Translations under genes and position numbers: made by a program
Source of the DNA: Halomonas huangheensis
GTDB lineage: Bacteria > Pseudomonadota > Gammaproteobacteria > Pseudomonadales > Halomonadaceae
Direction: 5' to 3'
NCBI RefSeq assembly: GCF_001431725.1
Contig: NZ_CP013106.1
Location: 1,054,001-1,118,000, forward strand
Length of the DNA stretch: 64,000 nucleotides
Shown here: positions 36,574 to 45,290 of the stretch, in pieces
Numbering within the stretch: the stretch's first letter is position 1
Layout of the letters: the number at the start of each line of letters is the position of its first letter
Notes under the pieces: model-generated
The model's database searches: none
Told to the model about the DNA's origin: nothing
What the model saw: only the letters and a program-made list of their open reading frames with translations

Positions 36574-36912
36574 TCAATGAGCCTCTTCCATTTCTGCTTC
36601 TTCGCTGGTGTGGGTTTCCCACCAGTCTCCCAGTGCGTCGATCAGCGGTACCAGGCTATGTCCGGCAGGAGTCAGATGGTATTCGACGCGTAATGGATAA
36701 CCTTCGAACTCCGTGCGTTCGACAATGCCGGACTCCTGTAACTTGCGGAGCTCCAAAGTCAGCATCCGATGCGAAATGGTGGGGTTATCCCGGCGAAGAT
36801 CAGCAAAGCGTTTCGTGCCTTCCTTCAGGTAATAGATCAATAACGTAGGCCAGCGACCGCTCAGCACTTGCATGATTTCCTCAATAGGACAGCGAGAGAC
36901 CAGATCTTTCAT
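36574..36912 (-). CDS. HxlR family winged-helix regulator
   Basis: The 112-residue protein begins MKDLVSRCPIEEIMQVLSGRWPTLLIYYL and continues with FADLRRDNPTISHRMLTLELRKLQESGIVERTEF, the HxlR winged helix. A conserved Cys near residue 8 is the redox or electrophile sensor position in several HxlR proteins. ATG 36912 has AGGAG 7 nt upstream; the frame reads further back but without a start signal. It diverges from a glutathione S-transferase gene, its probable target. Confidence 0.87.
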   Translation of the reverse strand: MKDLVSRCPIEEIMQVLSGRWPTLLIYYLKEGTKRFADLRRDNPTISHRMLTLELRKLQESGIVERTEFEGYPLRVEYHLTPAGHSLVPLIDALGDWWETHTSEEAEMEEAH

Positions 36913-36935
36913 CGACAACTCCTGGTTACAAAAAA

Positions 36936-36950
36936 GTGCGTAATTTACAC
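36936..36950. promoter_or_regulatory. Possible HxlR operator
   Basis: gtgcgtaatttacac, with the perfect inner palindrome GTAA-T-TTAC, lies between the divergent hxlR-type and GST genes. Assignment rests on position and partial symmetry. Confidence 0.3.
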
Positions 36951-37022
36951 GGGAAAACAGGCGAGTAGAGTCTGACCCAGCTGCGCAGCACTTAAACCTG
37001 AAAAGACCGGGAGACTGGACTG

Positions 37023-37727
37023 ATGGAACCGATTCTACTTTATGGCTTCCCCTCCGGAAGCTCAATGGGACTTGTGGCGGCACTGGAATGGATGGGCAAG
37101 CCATATCGCTTGTGTCGCGTTGACATGCTGGGTGAGATGCGTGAGCCATCCTACGCTCGGATCAATCCACGGCATGAAACGCCAGCCTTCATTACAGATG
37201 AAGACCAGGTGTTGAGTGAAACCATGGCGATTGCGGCCTGGTTGGAGGCTCGGGACGTCGAACGTCGGATAAGTTTCGATCCCCGATCGCCACAAGCTGA
37301 TCGTATGCACCAATTGATGGGATTCGTGAATACCGGGTTTACCGCGGCATTCGGGCCGCTGTGGGTGGCCCTCGAGATGGAGCCGCCGAACCCTCGTATG
37401 CAGACGATGTTGCGGGAATGGGGGCGTGAGCAGGTCATCATGCGGCATGACAAACTCGAAGCGATGATTGGCGACAGCGACTTTCTGGTCGGAGAGCGGC
37501 CGACACTCGCGGATGCGCTCTTGATTGGTATTGCCCGCTGGCTCGAGTTTCACGATGTTGCGGATCGCAAGCGGTGGCCAGAACTGGCGGCTCTTCGCCA
37601 GCGCCTGGAGGCTGAGCCCGCCGTGAACTATGCAATCGCACTGGAGAACGGACAATTACCTTCGGGAACGGGAGCCTGCGTCGGACATGTCGCACTCAGC
37701 GAGGTGATCGAACGCTACGGCAATTGA
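37023..37727 (+). CDS. Glutathione S-transferase family protein
   Basis: The 234-residue protein has an N-terminal thioredoxin-like domain (MEPILLYGFPSGSSMGLVAALEWMGKPY, then ETPAFITDEDQVLSETMAIAAWL with the Glu-Ser/Thr glutathione contact) and a helical C-terminal domain (DFLVGERPTLADALLIGIARWLEF). It should conjugate glutathione to an electrophile or act on a glutathione adduct. Divergence from an HxlR regulator suggests inducible expression. A convergent terminator separates it from the peptidase gene. Confidence 0.86.
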   Translation: MEPILLYGFPSGSSMGLVAALEWMGKPYRLCRVDMLGEMREPSYARINPRHETPAFITDEDQVLSETMAIAAWLEARDVERRISFDPRSPQADRMHQLMGFVNTGFTAAFGPLWVALEMEPPNPRMQTMLREWGREQVIMRHDKLEAMIGDSDFLVGERPTLADALLIGIARWLEFHDVADRKRWPELAALRQRLEAEPAVNYAIALENGQLPSGTGACVGHVALSEVIERYGN

Positions 37728-37737
37728 GGACCATCAA

Positions 37738-37765
37738 CACCGCCCGGCAATCGTGCCGGGCGGTG
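37738..37765. terminator. Bidirectional hairpin between GST and peptidase genes
   Basis: A 12-bp perfect stem (caccgcccggca / tgccgggcggtg) with an ATCG loop lies between convergent genes. No T run follows. Confidence 0.7.
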
Positions 37766-37778
37766 CTCAGGCAGAGGC

Positions 37779-39527
37779 TCAATCCAACTGAGGTTGATTG
37801 CCGATACGGGCAAACATCTCGGTGAACATCTGGATATCGAGCATCAGGTTATCGACCTTCTTGAACTCCTCAGAGGTATGCCCGGTGTAGGGCTCGCCTG
37901 GCATGGAGGGGCCGAAGTTGATGGCGTTGGGCAGTAGCTTGGCGGTAGTGCTTCCCGCTGAGGAGACCGGGTCGGCAGGCAAGCCGGTAGTGTCGCCGAA
38001 GATGTTCAGTAGGGTCTGCAGCCAGGCCCCCTGAGGATCGCGCAGCATCCAGTCACGAATTGCCGCTTCGACTTGCATGTCGGTGCCCTGTTCCTCGCCA
38101 TAGGCGTTCAGGCGGTCACTGATCTCGGCGGCTAATTCCTCCGGTGAGCGCTCACCTGCCGGTGCTCTCACGTTGACGGCGATATGCAGTTGCTCGTCGG
38201 TCAATTCGAGCAGGGTCGGCGAGATCAACAGCGGACCCATGAAGTCGTGCTGGTAGGCTACGCCAAGCTTCTCACCGTGGTAATCCAGCCCGAAGTTATC
38301 ATTTAGATAACGCATCGCCGCGGTGTAGTGGTTGTCGCGGAACGGAACCTCGGATTCGGCCAGCAAACCTGCCATACGTGGCACCGGATTGAGGCCGGAA
38401 TCTGGCTTCGAGGAGTGAGCGGACTTGCCGCTGACTGTCAGCAGCACCTGATCGCCCTCGACTTCGGACGTCACCTGGAAATCACCGCCATTGGCCTCGG
38501 CATAGGCTTCACCTTCAGCGCGAAGGGTTGTACTCAGCGCCTCGGGATCATCGGCTTCTATAGTGGCAACCGACGTTTCGGGGATCTGGTTGCTGGCCAG
38601 CCCTCCGGTGACATCCACTATCTCGGGGCCTTCGCTGGTGGCTTCGACACGTGGGAAGTAGGTGTCGATAGTGCCGAAACCGTTCTCCGCGATCACTGCG
38701 GGATAACCGCTATCGAGCACGATGTTGTAGGCCGGCAGCTCATTGTCTTGCTGGTAGTAGGCGAAGCCCTCGCCACCGGTTTCCTCGGTGGTTTCAATCA
38801 TCAGGCGAATGGTGCGCTGCAGAGGCACGTCATTTTCGCGAATGGTCTTCATTGCATACAGAGCCGCCGCAATCGAGGCCTTGTCATCCTCGGTCCCGCG
38901 ACCATACAGACGCCCATCCTTGAGTGTCATCTCGAGCGGATTGAGCTCGGTGCCATCGTCCAGCGTCCAACTATCAGCAGCCGGTACGGTATCGCCGTGG
39001 GTCAGGATGCCGAAGTCTTCTTCTGTACTACCCGGCAGTTCCACCACAAGGACTCGATTGTCGACGTTACGGAATTGCAGACCGAACTCCTCGGCCTTGG
39101 CTTTGATCAGCTCGCCGAACTCAATGATGCCCGGGTTCTCGTGCTGTGGCGTGTCACCGCTTTTGGCAGTGGGAATGGCGACCATCTCGCCGAGCAGGGC
39201 AATGACATCGTCGCCGTAGTGGAGCCGAGTATAGATACCCAGCAGGCGGTAGAGATTGGTGAAATCGTTGCCTTCGAGCGCCTCACCGTTCAGGTAACCA
39301 GTAATGGCAGACTGCAGGGCGGAATCTTCACTTTCTTCACTGATCTGCTGCAGGAAGTCATTGAAGTTCGAAGGAACCTCTCTGGCATGTTCCTCGAGGA
39401 TAGTGAGGATTTCGTCATGCTTGAGCGTGCCCGCTTCGGTGGAAGCGTGCTCATTGGAGGCGTATACCGGCCCCGTCAGGCTCAGGGTAATGAGCGCAGA
39501 GGTCAGTAGTGTTGCAGGGGTATTCAT
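37779..39527 (-). CDS. Exported M20 family metallopeptidase (dipeptidase-like)
   Basis: The 582-residue protein has a signal peptide (about 1-23, ending VYA) and the M20 two-zinc site: HGDTVPA (about 176), GRGTEDDK with the bridging Asp, the catalytic Glu pair in ETTEETGGEG, and a late GHTSEEF ligand. The lid domain GKSAHSSKPDSG is also present. Members cleave dipeptides or acyl amino acids; PepV-type dipeptidase is the nearest fit. The N-terminal extension before the catalytic domain (about 80 residues) is longer than usual. It is single, with no clear operon partner. Confidence 0.88.
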   Translation of the reverse strand: MNTPATLLTSALITLSLTGPVYASNEHASTEAGTLKHDEILTILEEHAREVPSNFNDFLQQISEESEDSALQSAITGYLNGEALEGNDFTNLYRLLGIYTRLHYGDDVIALLGEMVAIPTAKSGDTPQHENPGIIEFGELIKAKAEEFGLQFRNVDNRVLVVELPGSTEEDFGILTHGDTVPAADSWTLDDGTELNPLEMTLKDGRLYGRGTEDDKASIAAALYAMKTIRENDVPLQRTIRLMIETTEETGGEGFAYYQQDNELPAYNIVLDSGYPAVIAENGFGTIDTYFPRVEATSEGPEIVDVTGGLASNQIPETSVATIEADDPEALSTTLRAEGEAYAEANGGDFQVTSEVEGDQVLLTVSGKSAHSSKPDSGLNPVPRMAGLLAESEVPFRDNHYTAAMRYLNDNFGLDYHGEKLGVAYQHDFMGPLLISPTLLELTDEQLHIAVNVRAPAGERSPEELAAEISDRLNAYGEEQGTDMQVEAAIRDWMLRDPQGAWLQTLLNIFGDTTGLPADPVSSAGSTTAKLLPNAINFGPSMPGEPYTGHTSEEFKKVDNLMLDIQMFTEMFARIGNQPQLD

Positions 39528-39670
39528 GACCGTGTCCTTCCGTGATCAAGTTCATGAGAATTGCCTTGATACTGTAAACCGGGAATGGGTGCGGGTGACA
39601 TGCTCCTTTGGGACACCATGGGCCATTTCAGCTCTGCCTTCGCGAGCGACAATGGCGTTATTCTTCGCAA

Positions 39671-39700
39671 GAAAAAGGCCCCCAATCGGGAGCCTTTTTT
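39671..39700 (-). terminator. Terminator after the small exported-protein gene, copy 1
   Basis: AAAAAGGC and GCCTTTTT arms flank a Gly/Pro-coding-like GC core (one mismatch), with A and T runs that could work on either strand. It lies 20 nt after the copy 1 stop. Confidence 0.75.
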
Positions 39701-39719
39701 CGTCTGGCAGAGGAGATGC

Positions 39720-40010
39720 TTAGTGAGCAGCATCCCAGGCCAGTTGCAGTGGGTTGCCATCAACGTCGATGCTGGTGGCGTCCTGCTGCTGAGCATAGAG
39801 GTTGAGGCGAGCCTTGGCCATCGCAGTGCTGTTGCCTTCGGCGATGACATGAGAAAGAACGTCGGTCGGCATCTGGCTGACTTCGTTCGCCTGGCTTCTG
39901 GCAGACAGCGGCTCGCTGAGTTGCAAGGCACCCTCGGTGGCCGGATCGGCCTGAGCAGCGAGGGGCAGGGCGGCGAGCAGGAGGCTGGCGGTGATCAGTT
40001 TGATTTTCAT
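39720..40010 (-). CDS. Small exported protein of unknown function, copy 1
   Basis: The 96-residue protein has a signal peptide (MKIKLITASLLLAALPLAAQA, cut after residue 21), then a mature part of 75 residues with QMPTDVLSHVIAEGNSTAMAKARLNLYAQQQ and the C-terminus LQLAWDAAH. I recognise no family. A second copy about 84% identical by eye lies at 47719-48009 in the same orientation, and the upstream DNA is also similar. The protein is probably periplasmic. The ATG has GGATG-CC upstream with a weak AGGATG site. Confidence 0.75.
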   Translation of the reverse strand: MKIKLITASLLLAALPLAAQADPATEGALQLSEPLSARSQANEVSQMPTDVLSHVIAEGNSTAMAKARLNLYAQQQDATSIDVDGNPLQLAWDAAH

Positions 40011-40115
40011 GTTGGCATCCTCGTCTTGCGTGATTCGATACCGTCTATATTATTAGCAAGCTAACTGTAATTCCAGTGAAATATATTAATCAAACCGATC
40101 GATACAGACGATGTG
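39720..40115 (-). repeat. Direct repeat, left copy (gene plus upstream)
   Basis: The small exported-protein gene and about 100 nt upstream match 47719-48125. Shared upstream blocks include gtgattcgataccgt, ccagtgaa/ctagtgaa and agacgatg. The two copies bracket 7.6 kb that holds the RuBisCO-like island. Confidence 0.75.
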
Positions 40116-40421
40116 TCTGGCAACACGCGCCAGTTACATGCAGTTCGACTGCCTTGCGAGAGAGGGGGGAATAACAGCAAACCCTGCGTGTGGCGGGGCT
40201 ATCAGAGGGTTCGAGACCTGTTCAGTGTCCAGAGCGGTGCGTGTCAGGCAATCCAACCTTCACTTGAGCAGGCTCTTGCCGAGGGCGTCAGTGAGCTTCG
40301 CATAATGCGGCGATTGTGCCGTGCAGGCATTTGATCAGTGTTTCCCTGACTCGACTCAATATCGATCGAAGGTGGCCGCTTCGTTGCCATTCCTGATGAC
40401 CTGCCCTCTGTCATGAGGCCG
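40116..40421. other. Intergenic stretch between the left repeat and the kinase gene
   Basis: Nothing was recognised here beyond short frames without family matches. It is the downstream end of the minus-strand kinase operon; no clear hairpin terminator was found. Confidence 0.5.
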
Positions 40422-41708
40422 TCAAGATATACGCTGGCGGCTTGGTTGTGCTCGAGTCATGGACCGGACCTGGTTGAACAGGTCGTGCTCCCCCATTTGC
40501 CCGCCCTTCATGATGATCGGTAGGCGTTTACCATTGGCGTAGTTCGCGCAGCACAGGGCTACGCCAGGCGCCAATTGCCCGGTGTAGTCGATACTGCGCG
40601 GGGCAAGTGTGCGAATGGCGTAGCTGGATGTATCGCCTCCTGCGATCAATAACGTACCGACGACTTCGTCGGCGACGATACTGGCGAGTAACCTGGCCGA
40701 ATGATGTGCCACATCTGCTGCTGTCAGCCCGTGTTCACGCTCTTCCTCCAACACCGCAAGAACGTCGTTGCCCGCCGCCAGCGCTTGATGAATCGGTTGA
40801 TGCGGGCCGTCACCATCATCCGCCAGCGAGGCGGCTGAAAGCGATATTGTGGTGAAGTCGTCAGCCGCTGTGACCTGGGCGGCAGTCATTGACGAGCGGC
40901 TACCGGCAAACACCAGCAGTGGCCCGGGCAATCCCTCGGGAGCTGAGGTGGCGGAAGATAGCAGCTCGAAAGATTGAGGCTCGGAAGATGGCTGTTCGGC
41001 AGGCGATGGTGGTGGCCTGTCGGCATACTGTGCCTCAGCGACGCTGCTGGGTCCAACCCAGAGTTGGGGCGTGGCGGTGCTGTTCAGCCGATGCTTGATT
41101 GCCGTGAGGTCACTGTTATCCAGTACATCGATGAGCATGGGGCTTGCGGGAAGTGGGGTATTGCTATGTAGGGTGGGGCGGTCGAGTAGCGTCAGGCCGG
41201 GAAGCCCCAACTGAGCGAAATGTTGGCGCAGATCCGCTTCTCGCATCGGCGTGACCGGGTGGTGGCGCATGACGGGATGACGGTCGATGCGATGGGTTTG
41301 TCCGTCTGGTCCTCTGGCAAAGAGATTGCCGAACAGGCAGTAGCGACCAAGGCTGGGTTGGCCGCCGAGGATGATCGTTGTAGCTGGCTTCAACACAGCA
41401 CTCAGCGCTTGCATGGCGGTGGCGATATTGCCAACCGTTTCACTGCTGTCGAAGGTTGAGCAGACCTTCAGATGAATGATGGCTGGCGCGTGGTCGACCA
41501 GAGCCTCGGCGATGCTGTGCATCAAGACGAACAATTCCCGCTGTTCCATGCTGCGCCCTGCGGTGGCGATGCCGAATGCCTCGATGTCCTGCACTTCCTC
41601 GACACTGGGGGGCTCCAGATAGAGGCGCGTCTTGAGCCCCGCACGACTGAGTGTCGCCAGCGTATCGGATGCGCCGGTAAAGTCGTCCGCCACGAATACG
41701 TATCGCAT
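40422..41708 (-). CDS. DUF1537 four-carbon acid-sugar kinase family protein (OtnK/OiaK-like)
   Basis: The 428-residue ATP-dependent kinase has the N-terminal sugar-acid domain motif ADDFTGASDTLATL and the C-terminal nucleotide motifs IAGGDTSSYAIRTL and IIMKGGQMGEHDLF. The family phosphorylates tetronates, erythronate or 3-oxo-isoapionate. Its place 3 nt after a RuBisCO-like gene fits the oxo-isoapionate type kinase in apionate catabolism, but other acid sugars are possible. A 15-nt repeat encodes a Ser/Glu-rich insert (about residues 235-255) between the two domains. It is the last gene of the island operon. Confidence 0.88.
   Translation of the reverse strand: MRYVFVADDFTGASDTLATLSRAGLKTRLYLEPPSVEEVQDIEAFGIATAGRSMEQRELFVLMHSIAEALVDHAPAIIHLKVCSTFDSSETVGNIATAMQALSAVLKPATTIILGGQPSLGRYCLFGNLFARGPDGQTHRIDRHPVMRHHPVTPMREADLRQHFAQLGLPGLTLLDRPTLHSNTPLPASPMLIDVLDNSDLTAIKHRLNSTATPQLWVGPSSVAEAQYADRPPPSPAEQPSSEPQSFELLSSATSAPEGLPGPLLVFAGSRSSMTAAQVTAADDFTTISLSAASLADDGDGPHQPIHQALAAGNDVLAVLEEEREHGLTAADVAHHSARLLASIVADEVVGTLLIAGGDTSSYAIRTLAPRSIDYTGQLAPGVALCCANYANGKRLPIIMKGGQMGEHDLFNQVRSMTRAQPSRQRIS
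40952..40996 (-). repeat. 15-nt tandem repeat in the kinase gene
   Basis: cggaagatagcagct, cgaaagattgaggct and cggaagatggctgtt follow one another and a degenerate fourth unit may follow. They lie in the linker between the two kinase domains. Confidence 0.7.
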
Positions 41709-41711
41709 GCT

Positions 41712-42959
41712 TCAACGCCCTCCGAAGAAATCGAGCGCAGTCGCCAGCGCGGGGCGGCCAGGGGCATCCAGTGGTTCGTTCGCCTGAATGGCATCCCATG
41801 CATCACGCAAGCTTCTGACCCCCGCCGCGGGGCCGTCGGGATGGGCAAGAATGCCGCCTCCTGCCAGGAACATGATGTCCGCGTTGCCAATCTCCTCCAA
41901 TGTCTGTGGTAGCGTTCCGGCCCATTGGCCCGAGGAAAACACCGGCATCACGCGATCATCCGTCTGGCCGAGGGGCTGCAGTGCGAGCCTGGCAGCTTCC
42001 GCGACCTCTTCCGTCTGGTCGGCGAACTTCCCACCCATCCCGTGTACATGCAGGTGGTCGATGCCTGCCAACCGGTAGAGAGCCTGGTAGGCGTGCATGC
42101 CGATACCCAGAGCTTCATGACGGGAAAAGGCGCCAAAGCCGTTGCGGTGGCCGTGGATCGCCAGCGGAGTCGATGCCCGCAGGCTTTGTATCGCTGCAAG
42201 GCCACACCAGTTGAGGCTGGCCATCACGCAGTTACCGCCTTCGGCTTCGACGTGTTCCGCATGGCCACGCATGGCATCCACTTCATCGCTGATATTGAAC
42301 GCCACCATTACGTCCCGACCGCTCTGCTCGCGCCAACGGCGCACGCGGTCCATGACCGCGCTGATCCGCTCTCGGACCGGGGAGTGCGGATGGTTGCCGG
42401 CGATCTCGTCATCCTTGATGAAGTCGACACCGGCCCTGCAGAGCTGATCGACCAGATCGGCAGTCTGCGCGGGGGAAAGCCCGATATTGGGCTTGAGGAT
42501 GGTGCCGAAGAGCGGGCGGCCAGAGACTCCCAGCGTTGCGCGTGTACCGGCAATGCCCTGACTCGGCAGGGCGTAGCAATCGCGATACTCAGGGCGCAAG
42601 GCAAGCCGGTTGAGTCGCAGCCCCGTTACCTCGCCGAGGTCGAAGAGATTCCCGGCAACGGTTGCCGCCAGGTTGGCTAGATTGACCCCGACATTGTCCT
42701 CGGGATAGTCGATCTCTACCGCAACACGGCGCCACGGGCCAGAGACAGCCTTACGATCGAGGTAGGCACTGGGGAGAGTGGGGCATTCGCGTTCCTCGAG
42801 TATCGTCACCTCGGCAACCCGAGCACTGTAGCGTGCTCTCAGGGCGTCAGTCTCACCGGCGACCCGGACGAAGGTGCCCGAGCTTTGCTCGCCGGCCATC
42901 ATCTCCGCTACCGCCTGGGGATCAAGCGGAGTTTCCATCAGGTAGGAGGCGCGGATCAT
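41712..42959 (-). CDS. RuBisCO-like protein (form IV-type, OiaX-like)
   Basis: The 415-residue protein keeps the RuBisCO large-subunit barrel. By motif alignment K156 matches RuBisCO K175, K182-D184-E185 match the carbamate and Mg ligands K201-D203-E204, H271 and H304 match H294 and H327, K311 matches K334, and S342/S343 with GGG 367-369 form the phosphate site. The position of K177 is Asn158, so carboxylase activity is unlikely. RuBisCO-like proteins in acid-sugar operons act on a phosphorylated keto acid, for example 3-oxo-isoapionate-4-phosphate in apionate catabolism. It overlaps the VOC gene by 4 nt and precedes the kinase by 3 nt, so the two enzymes are likely sequential. Confidence 0.88.
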   Translation of the reverse strand: MIRASYLMETPLDPQAVAEMMAGEQSSGTFVRVAGETDALRARYSARVAEVTILEERECPTLPSAYLDRKAVSGPWRRVAVEIDYPEDNVGVNLANLAATVAGNLFDLGEVTGLRLNRLALRPEYRDCYALPSQGIAGTRATLGVSGRPLFGTILKPNIGLSPAQTADLVDQLCRAGVDFIKDDEIAGNHPHSPVRERISAVMDRVRRWREQSGRDVMVAFNISDEVDAMRGHAEHVEAEGGNCVMASLNWCGLAAIQSLRASTPLAIHGHRNGFGAFSRHEALGIGMHAYQALYRLAGIDHLHVHGMGGKFADQTEEVAEAARLALQPLGQTDDRVMPVFSSGQWAGTLPQTLEEIGNADIMFLAGGGILAHPDGPAAGVRSLRDAWDAIQANEPLDAPGRPALATALDFFGGR

Positions 42960-43501
42960 GCGTTGTCCTCGGAAAGCGAGGGAAAGGGTCGAACCGGATC
43001 GCTGCCATCCCAGTCTTCGGAGGCTTCGCGAATCAATCGGAACATGCGTCCTTTTGGCCCGAGCACCTCGGAGAGCTCAATCACCGTGCCGGGATGGTAC
43101 TCACGATCGAAGTAGGCAAAACGTCCGTTCCTGCCCACCTCTCCGCTCATCTTGATGCGGAACCCCTGGGCTTGCATCTTCGCGAGTTCGGCATCGTAGT
43201 CTTCGGTCCAGAACGCGACATGCTGCAGCCCTGTCCGGCCTGCTTGCAGAAAGTCCCGGTACATTGAAGGGGCATCGTTGCGGGTCTGAATGAGTTCTAC
43301 CTGAATAAACCCCGAATTGGCCAGTGCCACCGAGTTGTGCACGTCATGGTGCTGGCCTTCGTAGGTATAGTTTTCGATGGGAACGCGAGGATTATAGAAA
43401 AAGGGGCCGACTCCCATGACTCTTGACCAGTAGTCCATCGCTTCCTCGATATCTGTTACCACATAGCCGAGTTGGCGGATCGCGCCGAGATGTTTGCTCA
43501 T
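42956..43501 (-). CDS. VOC superfamily (glyoxalase/epimerase-like) protein
   Basis: The 181-residue protein has two beta-alpha-beta-beta-beta units of the vicinal oxygen chelate fold. Metal ligand positions look like Gln (RQLGYVV) in place of the usual His, His in LQHVAFW and Glu in GTVIELSE. The methylmalonyl-CoA epimerase-like branch is a plausible relative. It could epimerise or isomerise the island's substrate (inference). The start at ATG 43501, 8 nt after dctM, is used; a much longer frame reaching 44152 is only dctM read out of frame. Confidence 0.82.
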   Translation of the reverse strand: MSKHLGAIRQLGYVVTDIEEAMDYWSRVMGVGPFFYNPRVPIENYTYEGQHHDVHNSVALANSGFIQVELIQTRNDAPSMYRDFLQAGRTGLQHVAFWTEDYDAELAKMQAQGFRIKMSGEVGRNGRFAYFDREYHPGTVIELSEVLGPKGRMFRLIREASEDWDGSDPVRPFPSLSEDNA

Positions 43502-43509
43502 CAGAGACC

Positions 43510-44787
43510 TCAATTCATTACCAGGTTGGGCAGCCAGGTGGACAGGGCGGGGACGAGTGTTACCAGCGCCAGAGCTGCGAAAAGGGACAGATAGAAAGGA
43601 GCGACACCGCGAATCACCGAGGAGAGTGGCATTCTGGTGATGATGGACACCATATACAGGCTCATCCCCACTGGAGGCGTCAGCAGACCCAACATCAGGT
43701 TCAACACGAACACCACTCCCAATTGTTCGGGCGGCACACCGGCCTGCAGCAGCGCTGGCGTGACGATGGGAGCAATGATCAGAATGGCGACGATGGCCTC
43801 CAGAAACATGCCCACGACCAACAGCAGCAGGTTCAGAATCAACAGCAGAACCAGGGGGTTGTCGGAGACCTCGAGCAGCCAGGCACCGGCCCTTGCTGGT
43901 ACGCGATCCATCGTCAGCACCCAGGCAAAGAGCGATGCAGCGGCTACCACGAACAACACATTGGCAGTGGCCAGCACGGTCTCGCGAGTGCAGCCGATAA
44001 ATGAGCGCATGCTCAGTGAGCGATAGACCAGCACACCGATGAGAACCGCGTAGGCCACCATCACTCCAGCCGCTTCGGTGGGACCGAAGATACCGCTCAT
44101 CATGCCGCCGACGAGCAGTACCGGTGCCAGCATGGCTGGCAATGAAATCCATGCCTTGCGCTGGATGGCCGATAAGCTGGGACGAACGTCATCACGGGGC
44201 AGGTTCTGGCGGCGCGCCATCAAGGCAATCTGCAGCATCAGCGCCGCGGCGATCAGCAGAGCAGGCAGTACACCTGCCAGCAGGGCGCGAATAGTGGAGA
44301 CCTCGGCCGCAGTGGCAAAGATGATCAACGGTATGGAAGGAGGGAAGATCGGGCCAATGGTTGCCGCGGCGATAGTGATGCCGGCAGCGAAGCGGCGGCC
44401 ATAGCCCTGTTGCTCCATCTGACGGATCTGGATGCCGCCGAGGGCACCGATATCGGCCAGTGCGGCTCCCGACATGCCGGAAAAGATCAGACTGACCAGC
44501 ACATTGACATGCGCCATACCGCCTCGGACACGGCCGACCAGCATTCGCATCAGATCGAAAAGGTGTGTGGTGACCCCTGTGGCCCCCAATAGTGAGGCCG
44601 CGAGAATGAAGAGAGGCACAGCCAGCAGCGGAGTACTATCGAGTGTGTTGACGGCCCGCTGCGCCAGAATCGTCACCGGCAGGTCATAGAACAGGATGAC
44701 CAACCCCGCCGATAAGCCGAGGCTGGCAGCCACCGGCACTCCGATCAACAGGCCAAGCAGGAACAGTAGAACGATGGTCAGCGTCAT
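43510..44787 (-). CDS. TRAP transporter large membrane subunit DctM
   Basis: The 425-residue protein has about twelve membrane helices and the DctM pattern (GMSGAALADIGALGGIQIRQM, IGPIFPPSIPLIIF, GLLTPPVGMSLYMV). It forms the translocation pathway of a sodium-driven TRAP importer. It overlaps dctQ by 4 nt. The gene order from the promoter is dctP-dctQ-dctM-VOC-RuBisCO-like-kinase, so import and catabolism share one transcript. Confidence 0.93.
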   Translation of the reverse strand: MTLTIVLLFLLGLLIGVPVAASLGLSAGLVILFYDLPVTILAQRAVNTLDSTPLLAVPLFILAASLLGATGVTTHLFDLMRMLVGRVRGGMAHVNVLVSLIFSGMSGAALADIGALGGIQIRQMEQQGYGRRFAAGITIAAATIGPIFPPSIPLIIFATAAEVSTIRALLAGVLPALLIAAALMLQIALMARRQNLPRDDVRPSLSAIQRKAWISLPAMLAPVLLVGGMMSGIFGPTEAAGVMVAYAVLIGVLVYRSLSMRSFIGCTRETVLATANVLFVVAAASLFAWVLTMDRVPARAGAWLLEVSDNPLVLLLILNLLLLVVGMFLEAIVAILIIAPIVTPALLQAGVPPEQLGVVFVLNLMLGLLTPPVGMSLYMVSIITRMPLSSVIRGVAPFYLSLFAALALVTLVPALSTWLPNLVMN

Positions 44788-45287
44788 TCCGTGACCTCCC
44801 GGCCAATGGCGATGTTGCAGAGACGGTAGAAGGAGACGACGGAGAGAATCACCAGCCCCACCACGGCAGGCATATAGAACCAGAGGTTCGGCATGCCCAT
44901 CGCCGGCGTCGCGAAACTTCCTGCGCGGAGCAGAAAACGATAGAAGCCATACAGCGAGAGCATGCAGAACCCCAGCATCGCGAGCTCACCGATCAGTAGA
45001 CAGAGGCGTTGCCCCAATCTCGGTAGGCGCTCGACCAACATGGTGACCGCCACATGCTGGCCCATTTTCAGCAGCATTGGGGTGGTGAAATAGACCATGG
45101 CGATTCCGGCGAGCCGAGCGGCCTCATCGATCCGAGGCAAGCCAACACTGAACACGTTACGTGCCAGCACCTGAGTGACGATCAAGCCGGCAACCAGCAC
45201 CAGTAGCAACATGGCCACCGCGAGACAGGCTCTCGCCAGCCCGCCGACCGCTCGGTCGGCCAGCGACTTGTGATGATCCATGTCCAT
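44784..45287 (-). CDS. TRAP transporter small membrane subunit DctQ
   Basis: The 167-residue protein has four membrane helices and typical DctQ spacing (NVFSVGLPRIDEAARLAGIAMVYFTTPMLLKMGQHVAVTMLVERLP). It pairs with DctM. It starts 3 nt after the dctP stop and overlaps dctM by 4 nt. Confidence 0.9.
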   Translation of the reverse strand: MDMDHHKSLADRAVGGLARACLAVAMLLLVLVAGLIVTQVLARNVFSVGLPRIDEAARLAGIAMVYFTTPMLLKMGQHVAVTMLVERLPRLGQRLCLLIGELAMLGFCMLSLYGFYRFLLRAGSFATPAMGMPNLWFYMPAVVGLVILSVVSFYRLCNIAIGREVTE

Positions 45288-45290
45288 GGT

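Noticed and set aside
38328..39509. 393-codon plus-strand frame across the M20 peptidase gene
   Set aside because: Antisense to a complete gene with intact zinc ligands; no signal peptide, domain or ribosome binding site.
41712..42959. True RuBisCO large subunit
   Set aside because: The K177 position is Asn, the context is sugar-acid catabolism, and no small subunit or phosphoribulokinase is present.
43502..44152. Long N-terminal extension of the VOC protein frame
   Set aside because: It runs antiparallel-frame through dctM, has no ribosome binding site or family match, and a good VOC start exists at 43501.
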